From positions 22,351,875 to 22,415,874 of the forward strand of contig NC_133472.1 of the NCBI RefSeq assembly GCF_025370935.1: 64,000 bases of DNA. Direction: 5' to 3'. The DNA comes from Choristoneura fumiferana. Taxonomy: Eukaryota > Arthropoda > Insecta > Lepidoptera > Tortricidae. Below the pieces are notes generated by a model. It was given only the letters and a program-made list of their open reading frames with translations. It had not been told where the DNA came from and searched no databases. Both the position numbers and the translations under genes were made by a program. Positions 1 through 11,608 of this stretch are shown one piece after another. The stretch's first letter is position 1, and each line of letters begins with the position of its first letter.

Positions 1-332
1 CGAGTAAAATAAACCTAATATATTTTTTTAAATTGCCGATGCCGCTGATTGCGCTCTTGGCAGCGCCAGTTCCCCTCCGTCCTCCCCCTCCCCCTCCGTA
101 GCATGTGCATGGCGTGCGTGTGCAGCGCGCGCACGGGCAGTAGCACGCCATGCAGTAACAAACTCATTTACCGACCTTGGGCTTCATGGCATGAAAATTA
201 GTACGGGCAATGACTCATTTACCGACCACGAGTTTCATGACGAGCACATTAAGGCCGAGGGTTTTATTTGTGGGGTTGGAACCAAGGTAGCCTGCATGTT
301 ATGACACTGTTGAGCAAGTGTGATGAAAAATA
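1..332. mobile_element. MITE-like repeat, copy 1, cut by window start
   Basis: This stretch matches 12501-12873 along nearly its whole length. Shared phrases are the GC-rich block with GCGCGCGC, the repeated ACTCATTTACCGACC phrase, and the right end GAGCAAGTGTGATGAAAAAT. The left terminal repeat is lost at the window edge: the sequence starts at CGAGTAAAAT, which in the full copy follows the terminal ATTTTTCATCACATTTG. No coding capacity is seen. Confidence 0.7.
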
Positions 333-1356
333 ATTAACAACACAATTTGTTTAATACCGTTAAATCCCTCCGATTGACTTTGACCACTTCCTAATTTGTC
401 GTTTTCCGTAGCCACCCACTTCCTTATTTGTCCATTCCCAAAACCGTTCACTTCCTAACTCACCCTCTTTCAGCATTGTTTCTTTCCAAACTTGGCCACA
501 TCTTTATTTATTTCTTTTAAGCAATGATTATATATTTAATTATTTAGTTCGGAGATCTTGGTAACAGCTATAAAAATTTCGATGAGAGCTATGTGGGGAA
601 TTTGCGGGCGAACAATTGATAGCTTGGTCTTATCCCAAGGAAATCGTATATTTTTGAGCCTACCATTTAGCCGTAAATCATGACTAATTATGAAGCTACA
701 AGGAGAGCATAAAATGAGCCATTTTACCCGAGGCGTTCAAGGGTGGATAGACACGTCCAAGAGAAAATAGGTTTAATGCTCGAGTTTTACACTCCTTTTT
801 CACTTCGTTTGAGAAGAAATTAAATAGCAACAATGGAAAAAAAATTCACTTACTAGGTATCTTTTATTTTTCATGCATTGCTATATTATTCTATTTTTTT
901 AGTTTTATTGATTGATTTTGATTGATTTGATTATTTTTTAGTTTACTTAACCTAACTCGTAACCTAACCCAACCTAACTCGCTAAAAGTTTGCTTGTGAC
1001 CACATGCGATGAAAAATAAACAAAACGTTAATAATTCTCAAGTACATATTATGAATTGAGTATCCTTAATAAATAATAAATATATCTTAATGCAAATTAC
1101 CAGGTTATCGTTAGCCGCACTAGACCAGCCATACTGATCAGCGTTTCAACTGGCACTATCTGAACGTACTACTTCCACCCATAGGTGTAATCTGTAAGTT
1201 AATTCTGCAAAAAGTAGTCTGAAATAATAAAACTAGCGCAAAAAAAAAACGTAATATTTTACTGGCAATTCTATGTGCAATGACATTCACTAGTGCTATT
1301 TCTCTTTGGCTTGTTCAACTCAGATAACCGACTTAGATAACTACTTGGCTGAGTGG
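333..1356. other. AT-rich intergenic DNA, no gene seen
   Basis: No coding signal, RNA gene or clear element boundary is visible. Around 948-985 there is a short degenerate run of AACCTAAC phrases. They recall the insect telomeric unit TTAGG on the other strand, but they are irregular and too few to call telomeric. Confidence 0.5.
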
Positions 1357-1460
1357 ATTCATCATCCCAGCCAATATACGTATACGTTCCACGTTGAGAG
1401 GGCTGAGAGGGCTTGGGCCGTAGTTCCCACGCGGGCCCAGTGCAGATTGGGAACTTCACC
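1357..1460 (-). mobile_element. Fragment of lepidopteran SINE/LINE 3' region (GATGAT-tailed family)
   Basis: The text TCATCATCCCAGCCAATATACG followed by GAGAGGGCTTGGGCCGTAG and CCACGCGGGCCCAGTGC is, from memory, part of a very common moth repeat. Read on the minus strand it ends in CGTATATTGGCTGGGATGATG. Related pieces lie at 43614-43652 and 50735-50888. The overlapping 91-codon reading frame is not a gene. Confidence 0.6.
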
Positions 1461-2202
1461 AACGATTACGGCCACTTTTAGTGTCTACTTAGGCTCTGAA
1501 AATAAGGTACGACGACGACCGAAGCTTAGTAAAGTGATAGGTACAATTGCTACCGGAATAAAGAAACCCTTAAATCACTAGTTCAGCATTTTGAAAATCT
1601 CTCGCTAAATTGTATAAATGACATACTTAATTTAAAAATAACTTTATTCACTTGCTTTGATTTTAATTATCGACGACTTTTGACGAAATTATCATCGTCA
1701 TCATTGCACTGTTTCTAGATAACTTTTAGTTCAAGCACTTAGTGTAGTGCATGAGCAATTTATTTAAAAACATTAAAAGGTGAACTCTAAAGCTGACACT
1801 TCACGGACAAATCACTCTTAATTTGATATTTCTTTGCGATCTGCTTTGCCAGCTTTGCTTTTTCTTAGTGAGATATAATATACTTGCTTTGCTTACATAT
1901 GGTAAACTTTTAATAAAAATATTTAATTGATTTTTAGAATCTCCCTCTTCGTATTTGGCCTTCAGAAGACCATGTTATATCTAAACATTTGCCTTTGTTT
2001 ATGCCCATGTCGCAAGAATGAAAGCAAAATATTATTGGTTACAAAAAAATGTTTTAATAACTTCCTAATACCCCGATATTTAAAGAACTTAACACTAGTT
2101 TAATTTATTGACGAGGCCTGTTGATACTGTTTTATTTAAAGAACAATTTAGATATACCTAACAGTTTACATAAGATTAGTAGGTAATTACTTCTAGATGT
2201 AT
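1461..2202. other. AT-rich intergenic DNA, nothing recognised
   Basis: No open frame with family-like content, no RNA gene and no paired terminal repeats were found. Confidence 0.4.
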
Positions 2203-2412
2203 GATTGGTTTTTTGGAATCTTTTTGTATTTTTTATTTCAATTAAAAAATTTTTTTTGTTACTTTTACGGACATCCCGTAAAACCCATATCGAAAATACA
2301 AACTGAAATATAAATGCATAGAAAAACCAGAAAAATAAGACCAGCGCTGGGAATCGAACCCAGGTCCTCGCCATTCTGTGCCACGTGCTATACCACTACA
2401 CCACCACTGGAC
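2203..2412 (-). mobile_element. tRNA-derived SINE, copy a
   Basis: The minus strand from 2412 begins with a tRNA-like head. It has an A box of the type TGGTGTAGTGG and a B box GGTTCGATTCCC in a block of about 73 bases. A body follows that ends in an AT-rich tail near 2203 (on plus, TTTTTGTATTTTTTATTTCAA). The copy at 29846-30050 shares both head and body. The surrounding body makes this a SINE and not a working tRNA gene. Confidence 0.75.
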
Positions 2413-2529
2413 AAATAGTGGTATAGCAGTGACACGGAATGCCGAGGACCTGGGTTCGATTCCCACCGCTGGTCTTATTTTTCTGGTTTTTCTATGCATC
2501 TATATTTCAGTTTGTATTTTCGATTGGGG
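2413..2529 (+). mobile_element. tRNA-derived SINE, truncated copy b, head-to-head with copy a
   Basis: The same head (GGACCTGGGTTCGATTCCC) and the start of the body (TCTTATTTTTCTGGTTTTTC, then GTTTGTATTTTCGAT) run in the opposite direction to copy a and directly abut it. Together they form a near-palindrome from about 2290 to 2529. Confidence 0.75.
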
Positions 2530-2697
2530 GATGAAGTTGCTCACGTCCGCAGGAATTGCCACCATAACCCTGCACGTATCCCCTGGGTGGCGCTAATCGA
2601 GCAACAAACTTTCGGCTGCTGTACCTGTTGTCTCCGGATGACCGCACGGCACGAGAACTACCGAATCGTTTACGTGAGACTATAAAGAGTTTTGAAA
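2526..2697 (+). pseudogene. Possible ORF1 remnant of the LINE at 4549-7543
   Basis: Just left of the Helitron, one frame reads as charged, gag-like text (SPDDRTARELPNRLRETIK, about 2628-2690) and stops at the Helitron edge. The LINE endonuclease frame resumes right after the Helitron. I infer one LINE split by a Helitron insertion. The similarity to an ORF1 protein is weak. Confidence 0.3.
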
Positions 2698-4548
2698 TCT
2701 ATATATATAAAAGAAGAAACTGACTGTCTGACTGACTGACTGACTTATAGGTCAACGCACAGCCCAAACCGCTGGGCCTAGAAACTTGAAATTTGGTACA
2801 GGGGTTCTGTTTATGATGTCAGTGAGCAATAATTAAGGATTTTTAGAAAATCATCCCCTTAGGGGGTGAAATAGGGGGTGAAGTTTATATGGGATTTTCT
2901 CATTTCTGGTCTTAGAAGTATGAAAATAGGTGTATAAGTTCTCGATTACAATTAAAAATTATATATCTAGGTGAAATGGATAAAATCCCCCTAAAGGGGT
3001 AAAATGGGGGGGTAAACTTTGTATGGAAATTTTCTCATTTCTGGACTTAGAAGTATGAAAATAGGTATATAAGTTCTTGATTATAATTAAAAATTATCTA
3101 AGTAAGTGAAATGGGTAAAACTCTCCCCTGAAGGGGTAAAATGGGGGTATGAAAAAAATGAAAATAATTTATTGCATAAAAAACTTTTAAACAAGAGTCT
3201 ACGGCTCTGGATCCTGAGCTAGGAGTCCCTGTGTTATAGGATCCAGGATCCAGGTTTGTATGGAAATTTTCCCATTTATGGATTTAGAAGTATGAAAATA
3301 GGTATATAAGTTCTCGATTACAATCAAAACTTATCTGTGTAGGTAAAATGGATACAATCCCCCCCTAAAGGGGTAAAATGGGGGGGGTGAAGTTTGTATG
3401 GAATTTTCTCATTTCTGGACACACAAATATGAAAATAGTTGTATAAGTTCTCGATTACAATTTAAAATTATCTGTGTAAGTGAAATGGATAAAATTCCCC
3501 CTGAAAGGGTAAAATGGGGGGTAAAGTTTGTATGGATATTTTTTCATTTCTGGCCTTAAGAGGTATGAAAATAGGTATATAAGTTCTAGATTACAATGAA
3601 ATTTATCTGTGTAGGTGTAATGGACAAAATTCCCCCTAAAGGGGTAAAATGGGGGGTAAAATTGTACTGAAATTTCTCATTTCTGGACTTAGAAGTATGA
3701 AAATAGATATACAAGTTATCGATTAAAATTAAAATTATCTTTGTAGGTGAAATGGATAAAATTACCCCTAAAGGGGTTAAATGGGGGGTAAGATTGTATG
3801 GTAATTTTCTCATTTCTGGACTTAGAAGTATGAAAATAGGTATACAAGTTCTGGATTAGAATTAAAAACATTTCTGTGTAGGTGAAATGGGGGGTAAAGT
3901 TTGTAAGGAACTTTTCTCATATTTGGACTTAGCATTATGAAAATTGGTATACTTACAGGGTCTTGATAAAAAATAAAAATGAACTGCGTAGGCAAAGATA
4001 AAGAAAGAACAAGTAGCGTTCGATTTATTAGGGGGGAGTTTCTATGAGACTTTCTTATTTCTAGACAAAAAATATGGCTGGTCACAATTTAAAATGATCC
4101 GTATGGTGTTGGCGACTTCAATAGGGGAGGGGGTTTTTCATACAAAATGTACAACTAAAATGTGGAAATTAAATTGATATTTAAAATGATGTGTGAAATA
4201 AATTTGCAAATTATTATGCAGTAGGTACCTAACTTAAAAATTACTCGTCGGGTTCTGCATATTTAATAAAATCAATAATCAGTAATATTAATATAAGCGT
4301 AATTTTTGTGTGATTTTCCGTTCTTATTTATCATTTACCTAATTTACAAAATATTATGTACAGTGCAATGTCGAATATATACCTACTTCGGGTTCTAGAG
4401 TAAGATTCGGTTCTCGCCGGAAGCACACGAGATAATTAATTTTACGCTATGCACACAGATACAAATGTCACAATTATAACGGGGGTTAATTAAAACATAT
4501 GCCCTGATAACTAAAGTACACGCGGACGAAGTCGCGGGCAAAAGCTAG
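2698..4548 (+). mobile_element. Non-autonomous Helitron with internal tandem repeats
   Basis: The element starts TCTATATATATAAAAG at 2698 and ends CTAG at 4545-4548. It lies between A (2697) and T (4549), the host preference of Helitrons. The last bases, GCGGACGAAGTCGCGGGC at 4522-4539, hold the short GC-rich hairpin expected just before the end. Inside, about eight copies of a unit with a spacing near 135 bp run from about 2820 to 3960. Each holds CCCCCTAAAGGGGTAAAATGGG and TTCTCATTTCTGGACTTAG. No protein is encoded. Confidence 0.75.
2820..3960 (+). repeat. Tandem repeat, unit about 135 bp, about 8 copies
   Basis: The phrase TTTCTCATTTCTGG recurs near 2894, 3030, 3405, 3538, 3670 and 3803, with decayed versions near 3265 and 3913. 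GTATGAAAATAGG and CCCCCTAAAGGGG accompany it. An unrelated stretch (about 3145-3240) separates the second and third clear copies. These lie inside the Helitron. Confidence 0.75.
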
Positions 4549-6566
4549 TGAATACATATGCGAGAACTACAATGAAACATTCTACTATAGATATTGGCCC
4601 AAAGTTACGTATCTGCCAGCTGAACATAGAGGGCATCAGCTTGGCAAAGTGCGAAGTTCTGCACAGAATATTGACGAGACACCGAGTCGACATTCTGCTT
4701 CTTCAAGAGACACACGCGAAGGATAAATTGGAGCTTGAAAAAAGAGGAAGTATCCCCGGTTACAATATTGTACAATCGTCAAATCATGCTAAGTACGGGA
4801 TTGCGACATATGTCAAAGAAAACACACCGGACGTTAATGTCTTACCACAATCACCAAATCCGCACTATTTTATCTCTGTTATAAAAGTTCAAAACCTCGC
4901 TATCGCCAACATCTATAAACCTCCTGCATGTTCTTGGGATGATGGCCCACCTGTTCTACCGTATCCTTGCCTGTATGCGGGTGATTTTAATAGTCACCAT
5001 ACCTCATGGCGCTATGGCTCGAATGACCAGAACGGGCTGCAACTTTTACAATGGGCAGAAGCTAATAATTACCACCTGATATTTGATGCCAAGGATAAAG
5101 GCTCTTTTAGGTCGGCTAGGTGGAAGCGGGACTATAATCCGGATCTAACATTTGTATCAGGAGACCCTAGCGGCCTACCTCTACCTACTACAAGAAAAGT
5201 CCTGTCCAACTTCCCAAATAGCCAACACAGACCCGTCATGATGGAAGTTGGAGTCGAGATCCCCTTTGTGAACTCAATGCCGATACCGCGTTGGAACTTT
5301 CAAAAGGCTGACTGGGCTAGTTTCTCGGCCGATATGGATGCTGCTGTAAGATAGATCCCTCCAAAGGCGGAAAATTACGCAAGGTTTGTGGGATTAGTTT
5401 CTGCAACAGCCAAAAAGCATATCCCACGTGGCTTTAGAAAGTCTTACATACCTTGCTGGAGCCAAGAGAGCGAAACTCTTTACAAGCAGTATAAACAGAC
5501 CGGAGACCATAGTACGGGCCAGAATCTGCTAGGATCACTAAATGAGGGACGAAAGAAGAAGTGGATAACAACAGTGGAGAAAATGGATTTTAAAACGTCA
5601 AGTAGGATGGCATGGAGAGTCATTAACCGACTAACTGGAAAATCTGGCTCAAGAAACCAGTGTGCATCGCAAAAACTTACTAACTCAATAGCAGATCGCA
5701 TAGTTGAAACATCCCGTGTCAAAGGTGATGTAGATGCAACTAAAGCCATAAAATCCAGCGCCCAAGTCCTTAAGAAAAACCTCCCTGTGGACCCAGAGTT
5801 GTCTAAACCGTTCACAACTGATGAAATGACTGCTGGAATCAAGCAACTATCACTCGGCAAAGCTGCAGGGAACGACGGTGTCTACAACGAATTTATTAAA
5901 AATTTTGGCCCTAACAGCAAGAAATGGCTGGCTGCTTTCTATTCGGACATCCTAGAGAGAAATAAACTGCCGGAAGGGTTCAAGACCTCTAAAGTAATAG
6001 CCATCCTTAAACCAGAAAAACCAGCAGACGACCCTAAGAGTTACAGACCCATTGCCCTTCTCAGCGCGCTATACAAGCTACTGGAAAAACTGCTGTCCAA
6101 CCGAATCACCCCGTTAGTGGACAAAATAGTCCCTGTAGAGCAAGCCGGATTCAGGAGTGGCCGTAGTTGCACGGACCAGGTGCTGTCTCTCGCTTCCCAT
6201 ATAGAGACAGGCTTCCAGGAGCGGCTTAAAACCGTGGCGGTTTTTGTTGACCTGTCAGCGGCTTACGATACCGTTTGGAGACAGGGTCTGTGTTTTAAGT
6301 TAATGAAGGCTGTCAAATGTCGAAAGATAACGGCATTGATAAATAACATGCTAAGCAACAGGGAGTTCGTTGTTCATCTTGGTGATAAATACGCCCTGTT
6401 AGGATGCTTAATAATGGACTCCCCCAAGGGTCGGCACTGGCCTCGTTGCTTTTTAATCTTTACACCCACGATCTTCCGGACACAGCTGCCAGGAAATTTG
6501 TTTATGCGGACGACATTGCGATCACATGCTAAGACAAAAGCTTCTATGTATCGGAACAGGTGTTAA
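4549..6566 (+). pseudogene. Jockey-type LINE ORF2, endonuclease and reverse transcriptase part
   Basis: This is the pol-like protein of a non-LTR retrotransposon. The first 268 codons hold an APE-type endonuclease: LNIEG, LLQETHA, YAGDFNSHHTSW, NPDLTFVS and SQHRP appear in family order. An in-frame TAG at 5352-5354 breaks it. The same frame then resumes and carries the reverse transcriptase: GKAAGNDGVYNEFIK, YRPIALLSALYKLLEKL, EQAGFRSGRSC and FVDLSAAYDTVW. Near 6400 the frame shifts, and the catalytic YADD is in another frame at 6500-6511. There is no ATG at the left edge, so the 5' end is lost or lies beyond the Helitron. The copy is dead. I cannot settle the clade (jockey, CR1 or Daphne-like). 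Confidence 0.8.
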
Positions 6567-7543
6567 ACAAAGACCTACACAAACGCCAGCTCTACTTTAA
6601 GAGGTGGCGATTGGTGCCCAACGCTACAAAAACAGAAGTGTCTGCTTTCCATCTTAATAATAAGTTGGCCACGTACGCCCCAAGGGTAACCTTTGAAGGA
6701 CGAGAACTGAAATATAACCCTCAACCAAAATATCTTGGTGTGACGTTGGACCGTTCGCTGACCTATGGCCCCCACCTTGATAAACTGGGCAAAAAACTGA
6801 GCACACGCAATAACCTCCTTCATAGACTGGCCGGCACCACCTGGGGAGGAAGCGCCGATGTTCTTCGCACAACAGGGCTTAGCCTTGTTTACTCGGCGGG
6901 GGAATATTGCTCACCTGTATGGTTGAACAGCGCTCATGTTGAAAAAGTTGATGTCCAACTGCGAAAAACTATGCGCTGTATTACAGGGACAATAACTTCG
7001 ACCCCAACACAATGGCTCCCCACGCTGAGTTGTATTCCACCACCGCATCTAAGGAGAAAACAGGCCTTGCTGAAAGAAACGACGAAAATCCTTAATAATC
7101 CCAATCTTCCAGTGGCTGACGACATCTTGCATCCGCCTCCGCAGCGACTGAAATCTCGCAACCCCTCATACCGGTCAGCACACGACTTGATTGACCGTGG
7201 TTTCGATATTATGAAGCAATGGCAGGCAGAATGGGCAGCAGATCCACCATGCTTAAGCGCCTTGAACTACGATCCTACAAAAAAACCGGTTGGATTCGCA
7301 GAACCAAGACTGGTGTGGTACCAACTAAACAGGCTCAGAACTGGACATGGGCGATGTGCAGAATACATGCATAGATGGGGATGGCGAGACTCCCCGGCGT
7401 GCGATTGTGGGGCACCTCACCAAACGGTGGACCACATTATCCAACACTGTCCAATCAGAAAGTACAACGGCGACCCTCATGATTTGGTCATCCTTTCAGA
7501 CAACGCAGCCCAATGGGTGAAGACTTTAGATATAGTATTATAA
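6560..7543 (+). pseudogene. Jockey-type LINE ORF2, C-terminal part
   Basis: The frame continues the reverse transcriptase past the catalytic site: PNATKTEVSAFHLNN is the region after YADD, then KYLGVTLDRSLTYGPHL. It ends in the C-terminal zinc-binding-like segment CDCGAPHQTVDHIIQHCP (C-x-C...H...C) typical of these LINEs. The 327 codons overlap the end of the previous frame by 7 bases, so a frameshift joins them. The stop at 7543 is followed by a short 3' region with AATAAATA at about 7580, then ordinary AT-rich DNA. Confidence 0.8.
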
Positions 7544-7619
7544 TGTAAACGATTTGACATTCTTCTATGCCATACGATTAAATAAATATTTTCGATCTAG
7601 ATGTGTGATCAGGGGTACT

Positions 7620-9325
7620 TATTTTTTGTAAAACGTTAATATTTTAATGAAAAAAAAATGCCGATATTGAATGTGATAAGCGATATTCCAGAATTTACGC
7701 AAAAATACAGGACGCGATCAAATCCAGGCCTAAATGTGAACTCAATATTAGTGCGCAAAATGATTGATCAAACCAATAAATTGTAAGAGTACCTACATAC
7801 ATACGTCATGTTGTTCTCAATTTAACGTATTTATCAAAATAAGCGATAGTGGGAAAACATGTGGCACACTTGTATGTGACAGTATCGCTAAGTACCTGCC
7901 TCGTTCTGTTATGGAGATAAAAAATGTTCATCAAAAAGTATATTTTATTATTACCCACTATTTAGGTAGTTACGCCAAAATGTGGTAAATTTTAAACATT
8001 TATGACCATACCATACCTAAAAATACATAAACTATTCTTAGGCCTAACTTGGATAACATTTTCATATGGACTGACAGGTATTAACGCTTAAATTTTTCTG
8101 TTGGCTCGCTTAGAAAAGAAGTGAATATATGACATCAGTAGCACAAAGGTTCTACCCTGGTACGTGATTCAGTTTCCTAGACTGTACCTGTTTCTGTTTA
8201 ACATAGATAAGTACAGCAGATCTGGTATGAAACAATGTCGTTAATGAACTTTAAGCAAAGTAAATCATTAATTACGGTTTTAGTGATAGCTCTCAGGATC
8301 CATTCCACTCAAATTTTTTAAGTTTCGAAGTGTTAACGTGCAATCGAGTTGAACGAAGACCGCACAATATAGAATGAGGTCAAGTCAATGTGTGAATGTT
8401 ATCTGCTAATGGAAAAGGACCACTGAAAGGAAATCCTTCAGATTCACAACAATAATGGAGTCTTTGCAATAAATTCGTGGTTCTTATCCTTATAACGCGT
8501 TCAGACAGTAAGTGGCCTTAAATCGTTTTCACTTGTATTATTATCTCGTTTTATCTTATTATGGTTCACATGTGCGTGTTATTTTTTTGTTAGTAAATCT
8601 AGTTGTTAAGTAAATGGGAGAAAAATATTTAGAAGCATTTCATACTAACAACTTTTTTAATTTAAGAATCAAATTATACGGACAGCACTATTTTTATCCA
8701 AAACTAAGCAGGTGCCTATAAAATACTCATGATGATACCCTGTATGAATTACTCTGATTCAATTTCACGTTACCTGATTCAACTTGGGAAGTCATTTGAC
8801 GGAAGTAAATAAACAAGGTCTATTCCTCAAAGAGCAATAATTTTTCTACGTCCTACATATATAAAAGAACCATCACAGAGCGATCCAACCAGGTCGTCAT
8901 TTGGCTGTGATGAAGCGGTGTCGTTAATAACGTAGCGCCTTCGATTCCCCGGTGGCGATAAACTGAATCACACCTTCTACTAGGGGTTTGCGAAATAACC
9001 TAATTTAGGATTATCCAACATTGTGAAGCTTAATATTTTATCTAGAGTACTGGCATTTCTTGGGGTTACGTCAGCATAAATGATTCCTTGGTCATATTAT
9101 TAAAATAGCAAAAAAAGTAAATTATCATTTTCACAATTTACATCAACATACGATCGACTTCAGTCATCTTGCAGGCGCTTTAACATGGCGTTTTAAAAAC
9201 AAGACTGAAATGTATGTACTCGTATGTTATATACATACATAATGCTCGGAAAACAACCCTCCTTCAGACGATCGCATTAAAATAAAGACATAATATTATT
9301 ATAATCTAATACATTGGCTTCGAAA
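7620..9325. other. Long AT-rich stretch without recognisable gene
   Basis: Only short chance frames are present (for example 7764-7988). I see no repeat boundary, tRNA or conserved motif that I can support. Confidence 0.45.
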
Positions 9326-9484
9326 TCTAATATATAAAATTAAAAAATGTTTGTGACCAAACTCCTTCGAAATGGCTTGACCGATTTTTATGATTTTTTT
9401 ATGTGTGTGATTCGGTAGGTCTGAGAATAGGATGTAAACTATTTTTCATACTTCTATGCGGTCGGAGTCGCGGGCAACAGCTAG
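9326..9484 (+). mobile_element. Short non-autonomous Helitron
   Basis: It starts TCTAATATATAAAATT and ends GTCGGAGTCGCGGGCAACAG then CTAG at 9481-9484, followed by T. This is the same end type as the Helitron at 2698-4548. The body holds CTTCGAAATGGCTTGACCG. Only 159 bp remain, so it is internally deleted. Confidence 0.65.
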
Positions 9485-9660
9485 TAATATATAAAATTCT
9501 CGTGTCACAGTGTTTGTAACCAAACGCCTTCGAAACGGCTTGACCGATTTTAATGATTTTTTTTGTGTATATTCGGTAGGTTTGAGAATAGGACGGAAAC
9601 TATTTTTCATACTTCTACGCCCCTTCTTTCTCCAACACTACGCGTTGCGCCTGTAGTTAT
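9485..9660 (+). mobile_element. Second Helitron copy, head to tail with the first
   Basis: TAATATATAAAATTCTCGTG restarts the same sequence immediately after the CTAG of the first copy. The body phrase CTTCGAAACGGCTTGACCG recurs, and the copy loses similarity after CATACTTCTACG near 9620. Its right end is missing. Confidence 0.6.
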
Positions 9661-9725
9661 TATACATATTACGATTATTGTACATCGTATTATTTTTGAT
9701 TTCCGTTAACTTGCAGCGGACGTTC

Positions 9726-10405
9726 AACAGGTCAAATAAAACCGACTTCAAAAAAGGAGGTTTTATGTTCCGATGTTTGTATATATATATTTTTTTATGT
9801 ATGTTCACCGATGACTCAGTTAATTTTGGACTGATTTTTCAAAATTCTTTTTTATTCGAAAGAGTATTCTTCTGAGGTGGTCCCATTGTCACCAAGTCAA
9901 GATCTGATGATGGGATCCTAGGGAAATCGAGGGCAAACCTCAAAATTTATAGGCACACCTATGGCGATTTTGGCATTTTTAGCATTAAGACAAGAATTTA
10001 CATTCAGAAAGTATCACTTGGTAAACTGGACCTGATGAAGAAGACCGTAGATAGCATGGAACTCGTCAAAGCTAAGTAATGCTCGCGCGTCGCTATGACC
10101 GATCATGATTACTAAACCAAGATAAGCGACTAAGAAGAAGCTTTAAGTTATTGATTCTTTCGACTTGATCTGATGCTGAAGCCGGAAGGTAGGCAACGGA
10201 ACTCTGTTATAAAACAACGTTACTAAGCCGTGTTTGGGCTTAATGAAATCGTTGTGAGATTTACTTTGGCTACGAATCATTATAAAGCGAGAAATAAAGA
10301 TTTTTTTTTAACCAAAAGTTAAACTGACCAAAATAAACAAAGGAGCCGACTACAAAAACCTAGAAAATATTTCTCTAGGTACCTACTACTACTACGTGTT
10401 TATTT
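9726..10405 (+). repeat. Dispersed repeat, ACCGACTTCAAAAAAGGAGG type
   Basis: AAAACCGACTTCAAAAAAGG, then GAGGTGGTCCCATTGTCACC, CTGATGATGGGATCC and GGACCTGATGAAGAAGACCG are phrases I recall from a high-copy moth repeat. It ends near GCCGACTACAAAAACC at about 10348. No intact protein is present. Confidence 0.5.
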
Positions 10406-10656
10406 TTTTTTATTACTAAAACTATTCTAGTATTTCCGTTAGGTAGTTATCATTAGATGAGCTGATAATGGAAGGTACTCCATAACGGTTAGGAATCAGA
10501 TGATAGTTCAAGTTGCCTATAAAAAAAGACCTGCATTTGCTCTGTCACTGTTCAAGGTGTAGTAACGAGTGCGTAGAACTGCTGCTTGATTTCTGATCCG
10601 CATTCTTGTATTATCACACAAACGGATGTATCTACTGTTCTCGGTCTCCTGGTCTC

Positions 10657-11160
10657 TTAACTCAATGCCACCATCATCCAAAGTGTACTGGAAACGGTTT
10701 CGTAGCGTACTGCAAATTCCGCCAAACTTATCTCTTCTAAATCATCTGGTCTTTGTTGGTAGCGATCGAATATATTGTTGTATATCGATGTCTCACTTTC
10801 ACTAAACCGTAGGAGCCTGTAGCGTTGCTCCGGACGATAGCTATTTACGAAAATGACTTTTATTGTACACATTTTCAAAGGCAAATGGCAGAGACGGTAT
10901 GCCGCTTCAGGAGCACTAACTAATCGTTGACCAAGAATCGCCATGGAAACAGCAAACAACTGTTTCAACGCGTCATTACTTTGACGTTTTGCTTTTTGAA
11001 CCGCTTCCCTCACAACATCGCCACAATAATTGGGTTCATATTTGCTAGCATACTTGGCGATATAATAAGCAACAGCTGTAACAGTTCCACAAGTTTGTAC
11101 ATCGATTACTACGTTGGGTTTCACGCACTCTGTCCAAGCGGGTTTGTCTCTGCGCCTCAT
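10657..11160 (-). pseudogene. Helitron replication-helicase protein fragment
   Basis: This 167-codon frame reads TAVAYYIAKYASKYEP, then SAPEAAYRLCHLPL and IKVIFVNSYRPEQRYRLLRF, and ends LEEISLAEFAVRYE. In Helitron proteins the segment with 'KY.SKYEP' follows the Rep domain, and 'SAPEAAYRL...FVN...P' leads into the helicase. The Rep catalytic region and the whole helicase are missing, so this is a piece of a large protein. It joins the frame at 11045-11608 by a shift in the overlap. Whether it belongs to the same insertion as the small Helitrons nearby is unknown. Confidence 0.65.
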
Positions 11161-11608
11161 TTTCTATTCTCAACGATTCACTATTACGCTCTCTCATTGC
11201 AGTCAGTCTTTGTGTACGTTGATGGGGAAGTTCAGTCCTATTGCGTTCATTTATAACATCGAGTCGATGTTCGCGCTGTTCGGGAGTCTCATTATTTAAA
11301 CGATTTCGTATAACAGTTAAGCGATGTTCACGTTGGTCGCAACTCTCATTACTCAGTCGATTTTGTATGACATCTAAACGATGTTCACGCTGTTTGGGAG
11401 TCTCGTTATTAATTCGGTTTCGTATGACATCTAAACGATATTCACGTTGTTCGGGAGTCTCGTTATTAATTCGATTTCGTATGACATCTAAACGATGTTC
11501 ACGCTGTTCGGGAGTCTCGTTATTTATTTGGTTTCGGATGACATCTAAACGATGTTCATTTCGTTCGGGAGTCTCATTATATAAACTAAGAAGCAGTCGA
11601 TTTTTCAA
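11045..11608 (-). pseudogene. Helitron protein N-terminal region with 19-residue repeats
   Basis: The 187-codon frame contains about seven tandem units of 19 residues with consensus NNETPEQREHRLDVIRNRI (57 bp each, about 11230-11580). They are highly charged and probably helical. Similar 'ETxEQRExRL' repeats occur near the N terminus of insect Helitron proteins (from memory). A charged tail (RLDRVRETQ) follows, then the frame is lost and the protein goes on in the frame at 10657-11160. No clear ATG context precedes it. The Rep region that should lie between the two parts is deleted. Confidence 0.6.

Noticed and set aside
948..985. Telomeric (TTAGG)n remnant
   Set aside because: The CCTAA phrases are irregular, few, and common by chance in AT-rich lepidopteran DNA.
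2339..2480. Two tRNA genes in opposite orientation
   Set aside because: Both are heads of one SINE family with a common body, also present at 29846-30050.
2820..3960. CRISPR-like array
   Set aside because: The unit of about 135 bp has no conserved short repeat with unique spacers, and it lies inside a eukaryotic Helitron.
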